Shown here: positions 42,371 through 52,877 of the stretch, piece after piece
How the letters are laid out: each line of letters begins with the position of its first letter
Numbering within the stretch: position 1 is the first letter of the stretch
Notes under the pieces: model-generated
What the model was told of the DNA's origin: nothing
Seen by the model: only the letters and a program-made list of their open reading frames with translations
Databases searched by the model: none
Position numbers and translations under genes: made by a program
Source of the DNA: Polyangia bacterium
GTDB lineage: Bacteria > Myxococcota_A > Polyangia > Nannocystales > Nannocystaceae
Length of the DNA stretch: 64,000 nt
Assembly: GCA_030424595.1 (NCBI GenBank)
Contig: JAUHWG010000001.1
Location: 124,001 to 188,000 of the forward strand
Direction of reading: 5' to 3'

Positions 42371-42910
42371 TCAGACCTCCTCCTTGACCTCGACGCCCTG
42401 GCGAAAGCGGAGGTAGCGGATGGTCACGAGCTTCTCGTCCTCCTTGACCTCGAGGGTGTCCAGCGCCCGCGGGGAGGGCCCCTCCTCGACCTCACCGGTG
42501 AGGGAGAAGGAGGACTTGTGGCACGGACAGATGAACTTCTTGGTCTCGGGGTTGTAGTCGATCGCGCAGCCGAGGTGGGGGCAGACGGTCGAGAAGGCGG
42601 TCAGCGAGCCGTCGATCTCGATCACCCAAGCGGAGCCGATGCGGACGTCCGGTGTTCGGTTCCACGCGTCGACCTGGTCGGCGTGGAGGTCTACTTTGAC
42701 CGGCTCGCCGGTGAAGTTTCGGCGCTTGCCCGCGACGATGAAGCCGCCGCCAGAGCTGGTCATCCTGTGCTCGCGCGGATGGTTGACGAACCCGAGCGCG
42801 GGCACCAGGGGTATCAGCGCCAGCCCACCTCCGAGCACGCCGACCCCGACCTTGAGCATCCCTCTTCGTGATGCCCCCTCTCCCTGAGGCTTGCTCTCGT
42901 CCTCTGCCAT
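42371..42910 (-). CDS. Rieske [2Fe-2S] subunit of the bc complex
   Basis: 179 residues from the ATG at 42910, with GAGGAG four bases upstream. A twin-arginine-like N-terminus (SRRGMLKVGVGVLGGG) leads into the transmembrane helix. The cluster ligands are in CPHLGC (C110, H112) and CPCH (C128, H131), with C115 and C130 for the disulfide. It transfers electrons from quinol to the c-type hemes. It is the first gene of the operon with the cytochrome b fusion. The promoter region is shared with the divergent isomerase gene, 94 bases away. Confidence 0.92.
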   Translation of the reverse strand: MAEDESKPQGEGASRRGMLKVGVGVLGGGLALIPLVPALGFVNHPREHRMTSSGGGFIVAGKRRNFTGEPVKVDLHADQVDAWNRTPDVRIGSAWVIEIDGSLTAFSTVCPHLGCAIDYNPETKKFICPCHKSSFSLTGEVEEGPSPRALDTLEVKEDEKLVTIRYLRFRQGVEVKEEV

Positions 42911-42993
42911 CGTGCTCCTCGTAGCCGCGCGCGCGCCAGCTTGACCCAGGATACATCGACACAGGGGGCGCCGACGACCGGCGGGCGACTTGC

Positions 42994-42999
42994 TAGAAT
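42994..42999 (+). promoter_or_regulatory. Putative -10 box TAGAAT
   Basis: TAGAAT ends five bases before the ATG at 43005, with no Shine-Dalgarno site between. Confidence 0.4.
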
Positions 43000-43004
43000 G
43001 GCGC

Positions 43005-43907
43005 ATGATCGCGACCTCGCAGGCGACCCTGCTCAGGCCCGAGCCGGGTCCCGACACCCTCAAGACCACCCGCTGGGGCGGTCATCGACTCGCCGCCCTG
43101 CGCGGCGGCGCGGCCCGTGCAGGCCAGCGGATAGGTGAGTCATGGGAGCTCTCGACGCTCCCCGGTCGGGTCAGCCGAGCCCTCGGACGACCCCTCGATG
43201 AGCACCTGCGCGCGCCCCTGCCCTTCCTCGCCAAGCTCATCGACACCGCGCTGCCGCTCAGCGTCCAGGTCCACCCCGATGACCGTGAGGGGGCCCCTGG
43301 CAAGGAAGAGGCGTGGATGATCCTCGACGCCGAGCCAGACGCCCAGCTCTGGGCCGGCCTCGCCGAGGGCGCCTCTCTGGAGCAGCTCCTGGACGCCGCG
43401 GCGCGGGCCCGCGCCGATCGCGAGCATGAGCCCGCCCTCTTCGATCTTCTTCAGGCTCACGCCGCCCTGCCCGGGACGATCCTCGTCGTCCCGGCGGGCA
43501 CGGTCCACGCGATCGGCGGAGGGGTTCTCCTCGCCGAGATCCAACAGCCGAGCGACTGCACCTACCGTCTCTACGACTACGGGAGCGGCCGCCAGCTCCA
43601 CGTCGAGGACGCCTCGAAGACGATCCGCGCCGACGCGCGCCCGGTCCTCTGGCGCCCCGGGGATCCGCCGCGGCGACTCCGGGCCAAGCACCTCGATCTC
43701 CAGGTGCTGCTCGCCGGCGATCATCGGCTGGGGAACGACGCAGCGCCGCGCCTCGTCGCGGCGATCCGCGGCAACGCCCGGATCGCCGGGGAGACGCTGG
43801 CGGCGGGCGAGCTTGGCCTGCTGCTCCCCGTCGGGGCGGGGGACGACCCCACGATCGATCTTGCCGTGGATCCGGAGGGGATCGTCCTCCTCGGGCGCTG
43901 CTCCTAG
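43005..43907 (+). CDS. manA: Mannose-6-phosphate isomerase, class I
   Basis: 300 residues from the ATG at 43005. The zinc-binding motif LSVQVHPDD and the later VPAGTVHAIGGGVLLAEIQQPSDCTYRLYDYG are the hallmarks of type I phosphomannose isomerase. It interconverts mannose-6-phosphate and fructose-6-phosphate and so feeds GDP-mannose and surface polysaccharide synthesis. It is at the short end of the family range (about 300-400), as in many ManA proteins without the extended helical insertion. It stands alone and divergent from the Rieske operon. Confidence 0.88.
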   Translation: MIATSQATLLRPEPGPDTLKTTRWGGHRLAALRGGAARAGQRIGESWELSTLPGRVSRALGRPLDEHLRAPLPFLAKLIDTALPLSVQVHPDDREGAPGKEEAWMILDAEPDAQLWAGLAEGASLEQLLDAAARARADREHEPALFDLLQAHAALPGTILVVPAGTVHAIGGGVLLAEIQQPSDCTYRLYDYGSGRQLHVEDASKTIRADARPVLWRPGDPPRRLRAKHLDLQVLLAGDHRLGNDAAPRLVAAIRGNARIAGETLAAGELGLLLPVGAGDDPTIDLAVDPEGIVLLGRCS

Positions 43908-43979
43908 CTTCGCCGGCGAACCCCGCGGATGCGCCTCGACGCTCAGGACGCCCGCGCTCCCGCGAACGCGCGGCCTCGT

Positions 43980-44220
43980 GGCCTCGCGGCGCGCACCCTC
44001 GCGGGCCGGGCCTCCGCTCCTGGCGACCTTCCGCGCCGGCTCGCTCGATCGCCGAGGAGCGAGTCCGTCGCCACGCCGTCACTTCGCCGGCTCTGACTTC
44101 GGCCTCGCGGCGCGCACCGTAGCCGGCGTCGGCTCTCAGGGACCGCACCGGCTCGCTCGATCGCCGAGGAGCTAGTCCGTCGCGACACCGTCAGGCTTGG
44201 ACTTCGCCGGCTCTGACTTC
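43980..44220 (+). repeat. Imperfect tandem duplication (~112-120 bp) over the 3' end of the sulfatase gene
   Basis: Two copies begin with GGCCTCGCGGCGCGCACC near 43980 and 44101 and share CTCGCTCGATCGCCGAGGAG and CTTCGCCGGCTCTGACTTC blocks. The right copy contains the sulfatase stop codon and last codons; the left copy is a decayed version lying past the stop. Confidence 0.85.
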
Positions 44221-46496
44221 GCCGGAGCTTTCTTGGCCGGCCCGTCGGCGGCAGCCTCCGCACTCTCTGCCGCCTTCGCAGCCTTCGCGTCCTTCGCAGC
44301 CTTCGCGTCCTTCGCAGCCTTCGCCTCTTGGGCCTTCTTCAGCGACTCCTTCGTGAAGGGCTTGGGCGCCGAACCACGCCCCTTTCGCGCCGACGCGTCT
44401 TTCCCGTCCTTCGCGTCCTTCGCGTCCTTCGCGTCCTTCGCGTCCTTCTCGTCCGACTTCGCGGGGTTGACCTGATCCTTCTCCTTCTTCGCCTTCGGGT
44501 GCTTGCAGCGGCGCTCACCTTCGGCGCAGACCCACGGCTCAAAGGGGACCTCGCCCCACTTGAGCCGCCAACGGCGGGCACGATGGCGCTTCATCGTCGC
44601 CTGCAGCGCCTTGACGTGGGGCTCCAGATCCTTGCTCAGCGCGAGCGGCTCGTTCTCCTCAGGATCCTCGCTCAGGTCGAAGTACCAGCTCTCGTCTGTC
44701 TGCGGCTCGTAGACGACCTTGCGATCGCCGATGACAAAGCCACGGCAGCGCATCTCAAACCAACAGGAGAACCACCGCGGCGAATCTCCGGGGAAGTCGT
44801 CGGCGGTCAGATCGAAGCCCTCGACCTCCTCCGTCGCCCCCGCGTCGACCGGGATCCCGAGCAGGCTCAGCAGCGTCGGCGTGACATCGATCAGGCTGGC
44901 GTTGCCGGGGACTTCGTAGTGCTCGAGCTTGGGGCCGGCGATCACGAGGGGGACCCGCAGCCCCTCCTCGTAGAAGTTGTTGTCGTGCTGCTTGACGCCC
45001 TTCTCGCCGAAGCCCTCGCCGTGATCGCCGACGACGACCACGTAGGTGTTCTCGCGCAGACCTCGGCTCTCGAGCTCCTTGAGGATGCCGCCGAGCATCC
45101 TGTCCTCGGCCTCGATCAGCCGGAGGTAGCGGTCCTCCTGGGTCTTGCGCTTGAGCTTCTCGCTCTTGGCCCGCTTGCTCGCCCGCCGGGAGAGGCGGTA
45201 GGGGTGGTGGGTCGCCGAGGTCAGGAAGGTCGCGAAGAAGGGCTTGTCGCCGGCGTCGACCGCGTCGAGCCACTTGCCGAAGGGCTTGACCAGGCTCTCG
45301 TCGTCGGAGGCGAGATAGCCGAGGCTCTGCCCCTGGACGTCCTCCCACGCCTTAAAGCTCTCGAAGCCGAGGCGGTGGACGAGCCGCGGTCGCCACTCAA
45401 AGGTCCCCCAGGAGCTCTGCATAAAGATTGTTGAGTAGCCCGCCTCGCTGAGCATCGACGGCAGGCACTGGACCCGCAGGTCGGAGGAGACCTCGACGAC
45501 CTTCTTTTGCATCGTCGGGAAGCGCCCGCACAGGATCGAGAAGAGCGACTTGGTCGTGTGGGGGAGCGCCGCGCGGGTGCGGTGGGCGACGAGCCCCTCG
45601 CTCGCGAGCGCCGCGAGGTTCGGCGTATCCGCGACCTCCTCGGCCCCCGAGAGCGACGTCTTGTCGTAGCGCGTCGACTCGAGGACGACGATGATCACGT
45701 TCGGCCGCTCGTCCCGCTCCGCGACCGCGGCGAGCGTCTCCTTCGATACCAGGCGGACCGGCTCGTAGCCGTCGAACGAGCCCGAGTCGAGGGTGATGAC
45801 GAAGGTCCGCAGGGTCGAGAGGAGCGCGTTCTTGCCGAGGTTGCGGGCGACCGCCGTCCGCGGCCGCGGGGTGACGACCATCACCAGCAGGGCGGCCAAC
45901 GCCAGCCACGCCGCGCTGAGCATCCGCGCCCGCCCGTGGGCCCGCCGCTCAAAGCTCCAACGGCGCCGTCGGAGCTCGTAGCGGAGAACGAGCGGGGTGA
46001 CGACCCCGAGGACGATGCCGACGACGATCCGGATCATGACGTCGGTGTCGACGCCCTCGCCGGTGATGTCGGCGACGTCCTGGAGCCGCGAGAAGAGCTG
46101 GGTGAACGCCTCCCAGCTCGCCTGCTCGCCGGTGATGATCAGATAGCCCGTGTTCAGGGTCGCCGTGATCGCCCCGGCCAGGGCGAGCGGAACCGTGACG
46201 ATCCAGGCCCAGCGGTACCGGGACTCGAGGAGCGCGAGGAGCGCGGCCACGCCGAAGTAGACGAGCCCGTCGCTCGTGAGCGCCCAGAGCAGGAGGAGGA
46301 AGGGATAGGAGACCGCCCCGAGGGCCGATACGGCGAGCGCCTTTCCGACCGCGGTGGCGATCGCCGAGGCGACGAGGACGTAGGACGAGAAGGACGTGAG
46401 GAGGCGGATCCACCCCGATCTCGGGGGAATCGTGTCTCTCCAGGAGGTCGGCAGGAGCGCACGAAGTGACTCCCGTGCTCGCTCGGCCAAACTCAC
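44172..46496 (-). CDS. LtaS-like membrane sulfatase/phosphotransferase with Lys/Asp/Ala-rich tail
   Basis: 774 residues from a GTG at 46496; frames open upstream look non-coding. Five or so transmembrane segments lie in the first ~200 residues. The periplasmic domain has NVIIVVLESTRYDKTSLSG (first metal site), the nucleophile region ALPHTTKSLFSILCG, VVVVGDHGEGFGEKGVKQHDNNFYEEGLRVPLVI (second metal site) and IDVTPTLLSLLGI, matching the alkaline-phosphatase-like LtaS/sulfatase fold. The last ~110 residues are low complexity (KDAKDAKDAK, KAAKDAKAAKDA). It may transfer or remove phospho- or sulfo-groups on lipids or glycans; substrate unknown. Confidence 0.85.
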   Translation of the reverse strand: MSLAERARESLRALLPTSWRDTIPPRSGWIRLLTSFSSYVLVASAIATAVGKALAVSALGAVSYPFLLLLWALTSDGLVYFGVAALLALLESRYRWAWIVTVPLALAGAITATLNTGYLIITGEQASWEAFTQLFSRLQDVADITGEGVDTDVMIRIVVGIVLGVVTPLVLRYELRRRRWSFERRAHGRARMLSAAWLALAALLVMVVTPRPRTAVARNLGKNALLSTLRTFVITLDSGSFDGYEPVRLVSKETLAAVAERDERPNVIIVVLESTRYDKTSLSGAEEVADTPNLAALASEGLVAHRTRAALPHTTKSLFSILCGRFPTMQKKVVEVSSDLRVQCLPSMLSEAGYSTIFMQSSWGTFEWRPRLVHRLGFESFKAWEDVQGQSLGYLASDDESLVKPFGKWLDAVDAGDKPFFATFLTSATHHPYRLSRRASKRAKSEKLKRKTQEDRYLRLIEAEDRMLGGILKELESRGLRENTYVVVVGDHGEGFGEKGVKQHDNNFYEEGLRVPLVIAGPKLEHYEVPGNASLIDVTPTLLSLLGIPVDAGATEEVEGFDLTADDFPGDSPRWFSCWFEMRCRGFVIGDRKVVYEPQTDESWYFDLSEDPEENEPLALSKDLEPHVKALQATMKRHRARRWRLKWGEVPFEPWVCAEGERRCKHPKAKKEKDQVNPAKSDEKDAKDAKDAKDAKDGKDASARKGRGSAPKPFTKESLKKAQEAKAAKDAKAAKDAKAAKAAESAEAAADGPAKKAPAKSEPAKSKPDGVATD

Positions 46497-46704
46497 GGCC
46501 GCGGGAGAATACTGGTACGCCCCCGTCACCGCAACGCGGCAAGCGTCACACAACACGCGCAGACGGCTGAAATCCCTGCGCCCAGGAGCTCCGAGTTCGG
46601 ACCCGCGCGGAGCGTCGCGATCCACACCACCGCGACCGTCGCAATCTCCGACGCTCGAACCTAGCCACAAGAGATGTTTGCCTTTTTTCAGGCATCAGCC
46701 TTGC

Positions 46705-46710
46705 TAATTT
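46705..46710 (+). promoter_or_regulatory. Putative -10 box TAATTT
   Basis: TAATTT ends eight bases before the ATG at 46719, within an unusually AT-rich stretch (46670-46712) that also contains a T6 run. Confidence 0.4.
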
Positions 46711-46718
46711 GGGCACGC

Positions 46719-47576
46719 ATGACCGACCGCACCCGTCCCCGAAGCACCGCCTCGACCGCGTCCGCCCTCGGCCTTGCCCTCGGCGCCGCCCTGACCGGCG
46801 GCTGCTTTGACACCACCGGCGCCTCCAACCTCGAGATGCGCGCCGCGGTCGGTGAGATCGTCGCCCAGGGCCAGGCTCAGGCCGTCGAGAACGAGATCAC
46901 CGAGATCACGACGTCCTTCACCATCGGCGGAGGTGTGGCCGAGGTCGCCCAGGAGATCCAAGCCTTCGCCGAGAGCCAAGCGCCCTGCTCGACCGTCACC
47001 GGGGCCGACAACAAGCTCACCATCGACTTCGGCGTCCTCGACGACGGTTGCACCTACAGGGGCCACACCTACGCCGGCGTCGTCACGATCGAGATCTCGC
47101 TCGACGGCGCCGCCGCGGTCATCGACCACACCTACGCCGACTTCACCAACGGCAAGATCACGATGAACGGCGACAAGACGGTCACCTACAGCGAGCTCTC
47201 CCGCCGGGTCGTCACCGACTATGAGTTTGAGACCAAGGACGGAGAGCTCATCACGACGAGCTCGGACCGCCTCCAGACCCTCCTCGACGAGAGCGCGGGG
47301 ATCCTAGGCGGCGTCGAGATCAACGGCGACCGGAGCTGGACCGGCGAGAGCGGCGATTGGCAGCTCGACATCGACGGCGTCGAGATCCGCTGGGTCGACC
47401 CTGTCCCGCAGTCCGGCGTCTACTCGCTCGTCACGCCCCGCGACAAGACGATCACGATGAGCTTTGAGCGGGTCGACGACGATACGATCGCCGTCATCGT
47501 CGACGGCGGCCGCGAGACCAAGACGTATCACGTGACCACGGCCGGCACGATCGAGGAGCAGACCGAGGCCGCCTAG
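46719..47576 (+). CDS. Lipoprotein of unknown function
   Basis: 285 residues from the ATG at 46719. Signal peptide with lipobox LTGGC (C29). The mature part has a short helix (LEMRAAVGEIVAQGQAQAVENEITEI) and then a long series of beta strands with regular spacing (NKLTIDFGVLDDGCTYRGHTYAG, VVTIEISLDGAAAVIDHTYADFTNGKITMNG, TVTYSELSRRVVTDYEFE and others), suggesting a beta-solenoid or barrel-like sheet. Two cysteines (~87, ~106) may form a disulfide. No family was recognised. Convergent with a PlsC gene. Confidence 0.72.
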   Translation: MTDRTRPRSTASTASALGLALGAALTGGCFDTTGASNLEMRAAVGEIVAQGQAQAVENEITEITTSFTIGGGVAEVAQEIQAFAESQAPCSTVTGADNKLTIDFGVLDDGCTYRGHTYAGVVTIEISLDGAAAVIDHTYADFTNGKITMNGDKTVTYSELSRRVVTDYEFETKDGELITTSSDRLQTLLDESAGILGGVEINGDRSWTGESGDWQLDIDGVEIRWVDPVPQSGVYSLVTPRDKTITMSFERVDDDTIAVIVDGGRETKTYHVTTAGTIEEQTEAA

Positions 47577-47728
47577 GCGACGGTGGTGAAGCCACCTGTG
47601 CTCTCGCGCCGCGATCGTCGGCCCTCGTGGCTTCGACAGAGCGCCATTGTCCAGGACCGCACGTTTCAGCGGAGCCGAGCGCAAGCGCGAGGGTCAGCGA
47701 GAGTCCGCGGGACCCTTGCCTAGGCCGC

Positions 47729-48487
47729 CTAGGCCGCTGGACTCAGCGCGGCCTCGACCCGGTCGATGATCCAGCCGCGGGCCTCGGCGATGACGCCCTC
47801 GAGCGCCTCGTCGCTGAGCCCTGCGGTCTCGATCGGCGCGCCGATATAGACGTCGATCCGCGCGGCCCGAAGGAAGGGCGTCCCCTTGGGCAGCATATCG
47901 TAGGCCCCTCGGACCGCGATCGGCACGATCGGCAGGCCGACGTCGCGGGCGATGAAGAAGACCCCGCGGCGAAAGTCGCGGACCTTGCCGTCGAGGGTCC
48001 GGTGGCCCTCGGGGAAGGCGAGGATCGAGATCCCCCGGCTCGCCCGCTCCCTCGCCGACGCTGCGATCTCGGCCGAGCGCCCCTCGGAGCGCTTGTAGAC
48101 CGGGATCGTGTTGCCGAGGCGCATCATCATCCCGTAGCCGGGGAGGCGGAGGTGGGCCGCGTTCTCGAGGCCGCAGAAGACCTGCGGGATCGAGGCCAGG
48201 GCGATGTGACCGTCGAGCATCGACACGTGGTTTTGCACGTAGAGCGCGACCCGGCTCGGGTCGTAGCCGGGGCCTCGGTGGACGTGGATCCGCGAGCCGC
48301 TGAAGCGGGGACACAGGCCCATGATCTGCGCCGGCCCCCACCGCTGGATCCGCTCGAAGGGGACGAAGACCGCGATCGGCAGGCAGACGAGGGCGAGGAG
48401 GATCATCGTCGCGAACGACAGGATCCAGACCATGAGTGACGGCAGGGCCCATAGGACGTCGCCGATTGGCGTGCGTCGGGCTGCCAT
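47729..48487 (-). CDS. 1-acyl-glycerol-3-phosphate acyltransferase family protein (PlsC-like), second copy
   Basis: 252 residues. Two hydrophobic N-terminal segments (~10-45), then NHVSMLD (H87, D92) and FPEGHRTLDGKVRDF. It shares with the PlsC at 5719-6558 the blocks FCG, ISIL-FPE-HRTLDGKVR and GLPIVPIAVRG, so both belong to the same small subfamily. It should acylate a lysophospholipid or related acceptor at the inner membrane. It is flanked by unrelated genes, so its role is probably general. Confidence 0.86.
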   Translation of the reverse strand: MAARRTPIGDVLWALPSLMVWILSFATMILLALVCLPIAVFVPFERIQRWGPAQIMGLCPRFSGSRIHVHRGPGYDPSRVALYVQNHVSMLDGHIALASIPQVFCGLENAAHLRLPGYGMMMRLGNTIPVYKRSEGRSAEIAASARERASRGISILAFPEGHRTLDGKVRDFRRGVFFIARDVGLPIVPIAVRGAYDMLPKGTPFLRAARIDVYIGAPIETAGLSDEALEGVIAEARGWIIDRVEAALSPAA

Positions 48488-48495
48488 TCCAGAAC

Positions 48496-48501
48496 ACTAT
48501 A
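48496..48501 (-). promoter_or_regulatory. Putative -10 box TATAGT
   Basis: On the minus strand TATAGT ends eight bases before the ATG at 48487, with no Shine-Dalgarno site. Confidence 0.45.
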
Positions 48502-48582
48502 TCCTAGTCCGCCGCCGCTTTCTCAAGGGCTGTCCGCCAAGCGGGCGACGAGCAGAGGAGACCTCACGCCGCGAGACGAGAA

Positions 48583-50676
48583 CTATCGATCGATCACGCC
48601 GAACGCCGTCGGCGGCTTCGGGACCAGGGGATAGCTGGTGCAGACCGCCTGGCCGAGCGTCGCCTCGATCGCGGCGTTCAGCGTCAGACGACCGCTGGAG
48701 ACCTCGTCGATGTCGAAGGCTGCGCCGCCGGTCGCCGCCGGGATCGACGGGGAGCCCTCAAAGGGGCTGAGGATCCCGCGGGTGACGTCGAGGCACTCAC
48801 ACTCGCCGCCGAGCCTGGCGCCGAAGCTCGACACCCGGATCTGGTTGGCCCTCAGCGCCGACACGGTCTCGGCGTAGGTGTGCTGGATCGGCACGCCGCT
48901 CTGGATCGCGGGGACCTCGCCAAAGTCATCGTCGGTCGCGTGGACCACCAGGCGAGCGGTCGTCGACGCGGGGCGCCAGGCGAAGTCGACCGCCGCGGCG
49001 TGGAGCGCGTCGAGGGAGTTCTCGGGCCAGTCGGTGTTACGCGTGTCCGTCCGAATCTGTCGGTTCGAGCTGGTGAAGGCGTGCCAGCGGCGGAGCTCCG
49101 CGCGCAGCTCATCGACCGAGGTGAAGGCGAGGCCGCCGTTCGCGACCTCGACGTCGTCGACGAAGACCACCAGGCCGTAGCGCGGATCCTTGGCGAGGCC
49201 GTGGAGCGACGCGTCGATCGTCAGGATCCCCTGCTCGATCCGCTCGACCACAAAGCCCATCGTCGTCGAGACGTCGACGACGAAGACGACGTCGACCTGG
49301 CTCTTCTGGGTCCGCTTGGGATCCTCGCAGACGATCGGAGCGATCGTCCGTGAGGTGCCGGGGAGCCCCAGGGCGACGCTCACCCCGCCCTTCGCACCGC
49401 TCGCGCTGTGGGAGTTCTCGCCCGAGTCCCCCTCGCGCGGTTCGACCGTCTCGACCTTGCCGGCGGGTGTGGTCGGCGAGGCTTCGCGCGATTCCTCGAG
49501 CACAAGCTCGTCGGGCTCGTCGAGCACGCTCGGCAGGACGACGCCGCCGACCACCGGCGCGCCAGCGCTGACATCCTCGTCCTCGACCCGCCGGGACTTG
49601 ATCAGCTCATCCGCGGTGGCCCCGTCGTCCACACTGACGACTCCGAGCACCGTGCCCAGGTCCACGCCGGCCCCCCGCTCACCGTCCACGGTCGAGCCCT
49701 CCATCACCATGTCGAGCTGGTCGAGCTGGTCGAGCTGGTCGAGCTGGTCGAGCTGGTTGTCGGCGAAGAGATCGCCGAGCTCCCCCTCGTCGACCGCGCC
49801 GAGGATCCCGAAGAGGGCCTCGCCCTCAGGCTCGTCCGCGGCGCTGAGGGTGGCGATCATCGCCGTATCTGATGTGCCGATGACGACCCCCGGAGGCTCC
49901 GCCTCATCGCCGCTGCCGAGCCCAGCCGCCGGCGCCTCGCCCTCCTCGGCGACCGGGGCGACCTCGTCCTCCTCGGCCGCGAGGACCGTCCCGGCGCCCC
50001 CCCCCTGCGGCAGCTCCTCCGGCTCGGGGGCGATCACAGCCGCGGCCTTGGGCGCGGCCTCCGGGAGGACGATCGGCGCCTCGTAGACCGGCCGGGGCCG
50101 CGGCGGCGGGAGCTCGATCTCCGCGAGGGAGGCGAAGAGCACCCGCTCAAAGGACGACTCCGTCGCCTCCGGATCGTTCTCCATCTCGACCTCGGGGACC
50201 GGCTCCGGGGTCTGGATCAAGAGGGCGAGGATCGCCGCGAGACCGCCGCCCAGGGCGAGCTGCTGCGCCAGCTCGCGGAGCCCCAGGCGGACGCCCCAGC
50301 CGACCTCCAGCGGAGGCTCCATCCGCAGCTTGAGGACGACGTCGGGCCGGTCGATGAGGCGAAGACGGGCCGAGTCGCCGGGGCGCAGACGGACCGCCCC
50401 GTCGACCATGAAGTCGGCGAAGCGGCGCCTCTCGCCGGAGAGGATGACGTCCCCGGCGAGACCCTCGACATAGAGGAGCCAGTCCCCCTGGGTGAGAAAA
50501 GCCCGCCCCTCGGCCCCGCCGAGGCCCGGGAGGACCAGCGAAGCCTCCGTGTGCTCGCCGACGGAGAGGGGCTCCTCACCGCGAAAATCGCGCTCGATGA
50601 GCCGCGTGCCGCAGAAGTCGAGGCTCACGCGCCACCCTGTCGGCGCTACGAACGCCTCTTCGCGCATCTTCGGCAT
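48583..50676 (-). CDS. Membrane-anchored vWA domain protein with FHA-like N-terminus
   Basis: 697 residues; AGGTGAG lies just before the ATG. Residues ~15-125 resemble the small FHA/SMAD-like sensor domain found in myxobacterial AgmX-type proteins (VGEHTEASLVLPGLGG). A single hydrophobic segment (~133-150) is followed by a long acidic Pro/Glu/Ala linker with QLD repeats (near residue 310-325). The C-terminal vWA domain starts at VDVVFVVDVSTTMG (D468, S470), keeping part of the metal site, and ends near the C-terminus with CTSYPL. It may act at the envelope as an adhesion or assembly protein; no partner is known. Confidence 0.75.
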   Translation of the reverse strand: MPKMREEAFVAPTGWRVSLDFCGTRLIERDFRGEEPLSVGEHTEASLVLPGLGGAEGRAFLTQGDWLLYVEGLAGDVILSGERRRFADFMVDGAVRLRPGDSARLRLIDRPDVVLKLRMEPPLEVGWGVRLGLRELAQQLALGGGLAAILALLIQTPEPVPEVEMENDPEATESSFERVLFASLAEIELPPPRPRPVYEAPIVLPEAAPKAAAVIAPEPEELPQGGGAGTVLAAEEDEVAPVAEEGEAPAAGLGSGDEAEPPGVVIGTSDTAMIATLSAADEPEGEALFGILGAVDEGELGDLFADNQLDQLDQLDQLDQLDMVMEGSTVDGERGAGVDLGTVLGVVSVDDGATADELIKSRRVEDEDVSAGAPVVGGVVLPSVLDEPDELVLEESREASPTTPAGKVETVEPREGDSGENSHSASGAKGGVSVALGLPGTSRTIAPIVCEDPKRTQKSQVDVVFVVDVSTTMGFVVERIEQGILTIDASLHGLAKDPRYGLVVFVDDVEVANGGLAFTSVDELRAELRRWHAFTSSNRQIRTDTRNTDWPENSLDALHAAAVDFAWRPASTTARLVVHATDDDFGEVPAIQSGVPIQHTYAETVSALRANQIRVSSFGARLGGECECLDVTRGILSPFEGSPSIPAATGGAAFDIDEVSSGRLTLNAAIEATLGQAVCTSYPLVPKPPTAFGVIDR
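49711..49755 (-). repeat. In-frame minisatellite, five perfect 9-bp units (QLD repeats)
   Basis: GTCGAGCTG is repeated five times on the plus strand; on the coding strand it gives Gln-Leu-Asp repeats in the linker of the vWA protein. Confidence 0.92.
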
Positions 50677-50788
50677 AGCTCACCTAAACGTACACCAGCG
50701 CCGCAACATTCCCAGAGTGACGAGAGAGTCGGCTCACACCCGAGCTTTGGGGCGACGCGCGAGCCCAGCCGTGGTACATCACGCGGCC

Positions 50789-52546
<1,758 letters not shown>

Positions 52547-52877
52547 GGCTCGCGCCCTGCCCTACGCAGCTCCCGAGGCCTCTTGGGAGCGAGAGACCCG
52601 CTCCTCGGAGCGGGTCTTTGCGTTCGCGCAGCCAGCACGGCGCTCTCCGATCAGGTCGAAGGCCAGAGCCGGTGAACAACCGAGCGCATGCGCGCACGCA
52701 CGCATCAACCAACGACAGGGCCCCGGGACGAGCGAGCGGCTCGCTACACACGAGCGACCCGCCTCGACGAGCGACTCCCCCGACGAGCGAGCACATGAGT
52801 CGAAGAACTGATGACGCGGGCGCCCCGCACCACACGGTGCGCGAGCGCCCTAGCTGCGAGCCTACGACGCTGCGGGC
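52547..52877. other. Gap between convergent genes
   Basis: Contains the hairpin terminator at 52594-52617, a preceding GCTCCC/GGGAGC stem (52568-52590) and a 6-bp hairpin AGCGAG/CTCGCT at 52731-52745. No coding frame is supported. Confidence 0.6.
52594..52617 (+). terminator. Intrinsic terminator-like hairpin after ffh
   Basis: AGACCCGCTC and GAGCGGGTCT form a perfect 10-bp stem with a CTCG loop, followed by TTG. The U-run is short, but this is the clearest terminator hairpin in the window. Confidence 0.65.

Noticed and set aside
43912..44171. Arg/Ser-rich frames downstream of manA
   Set aside because: They run through the duplicated sulfatase tail on the opposite strand and have no independent support.
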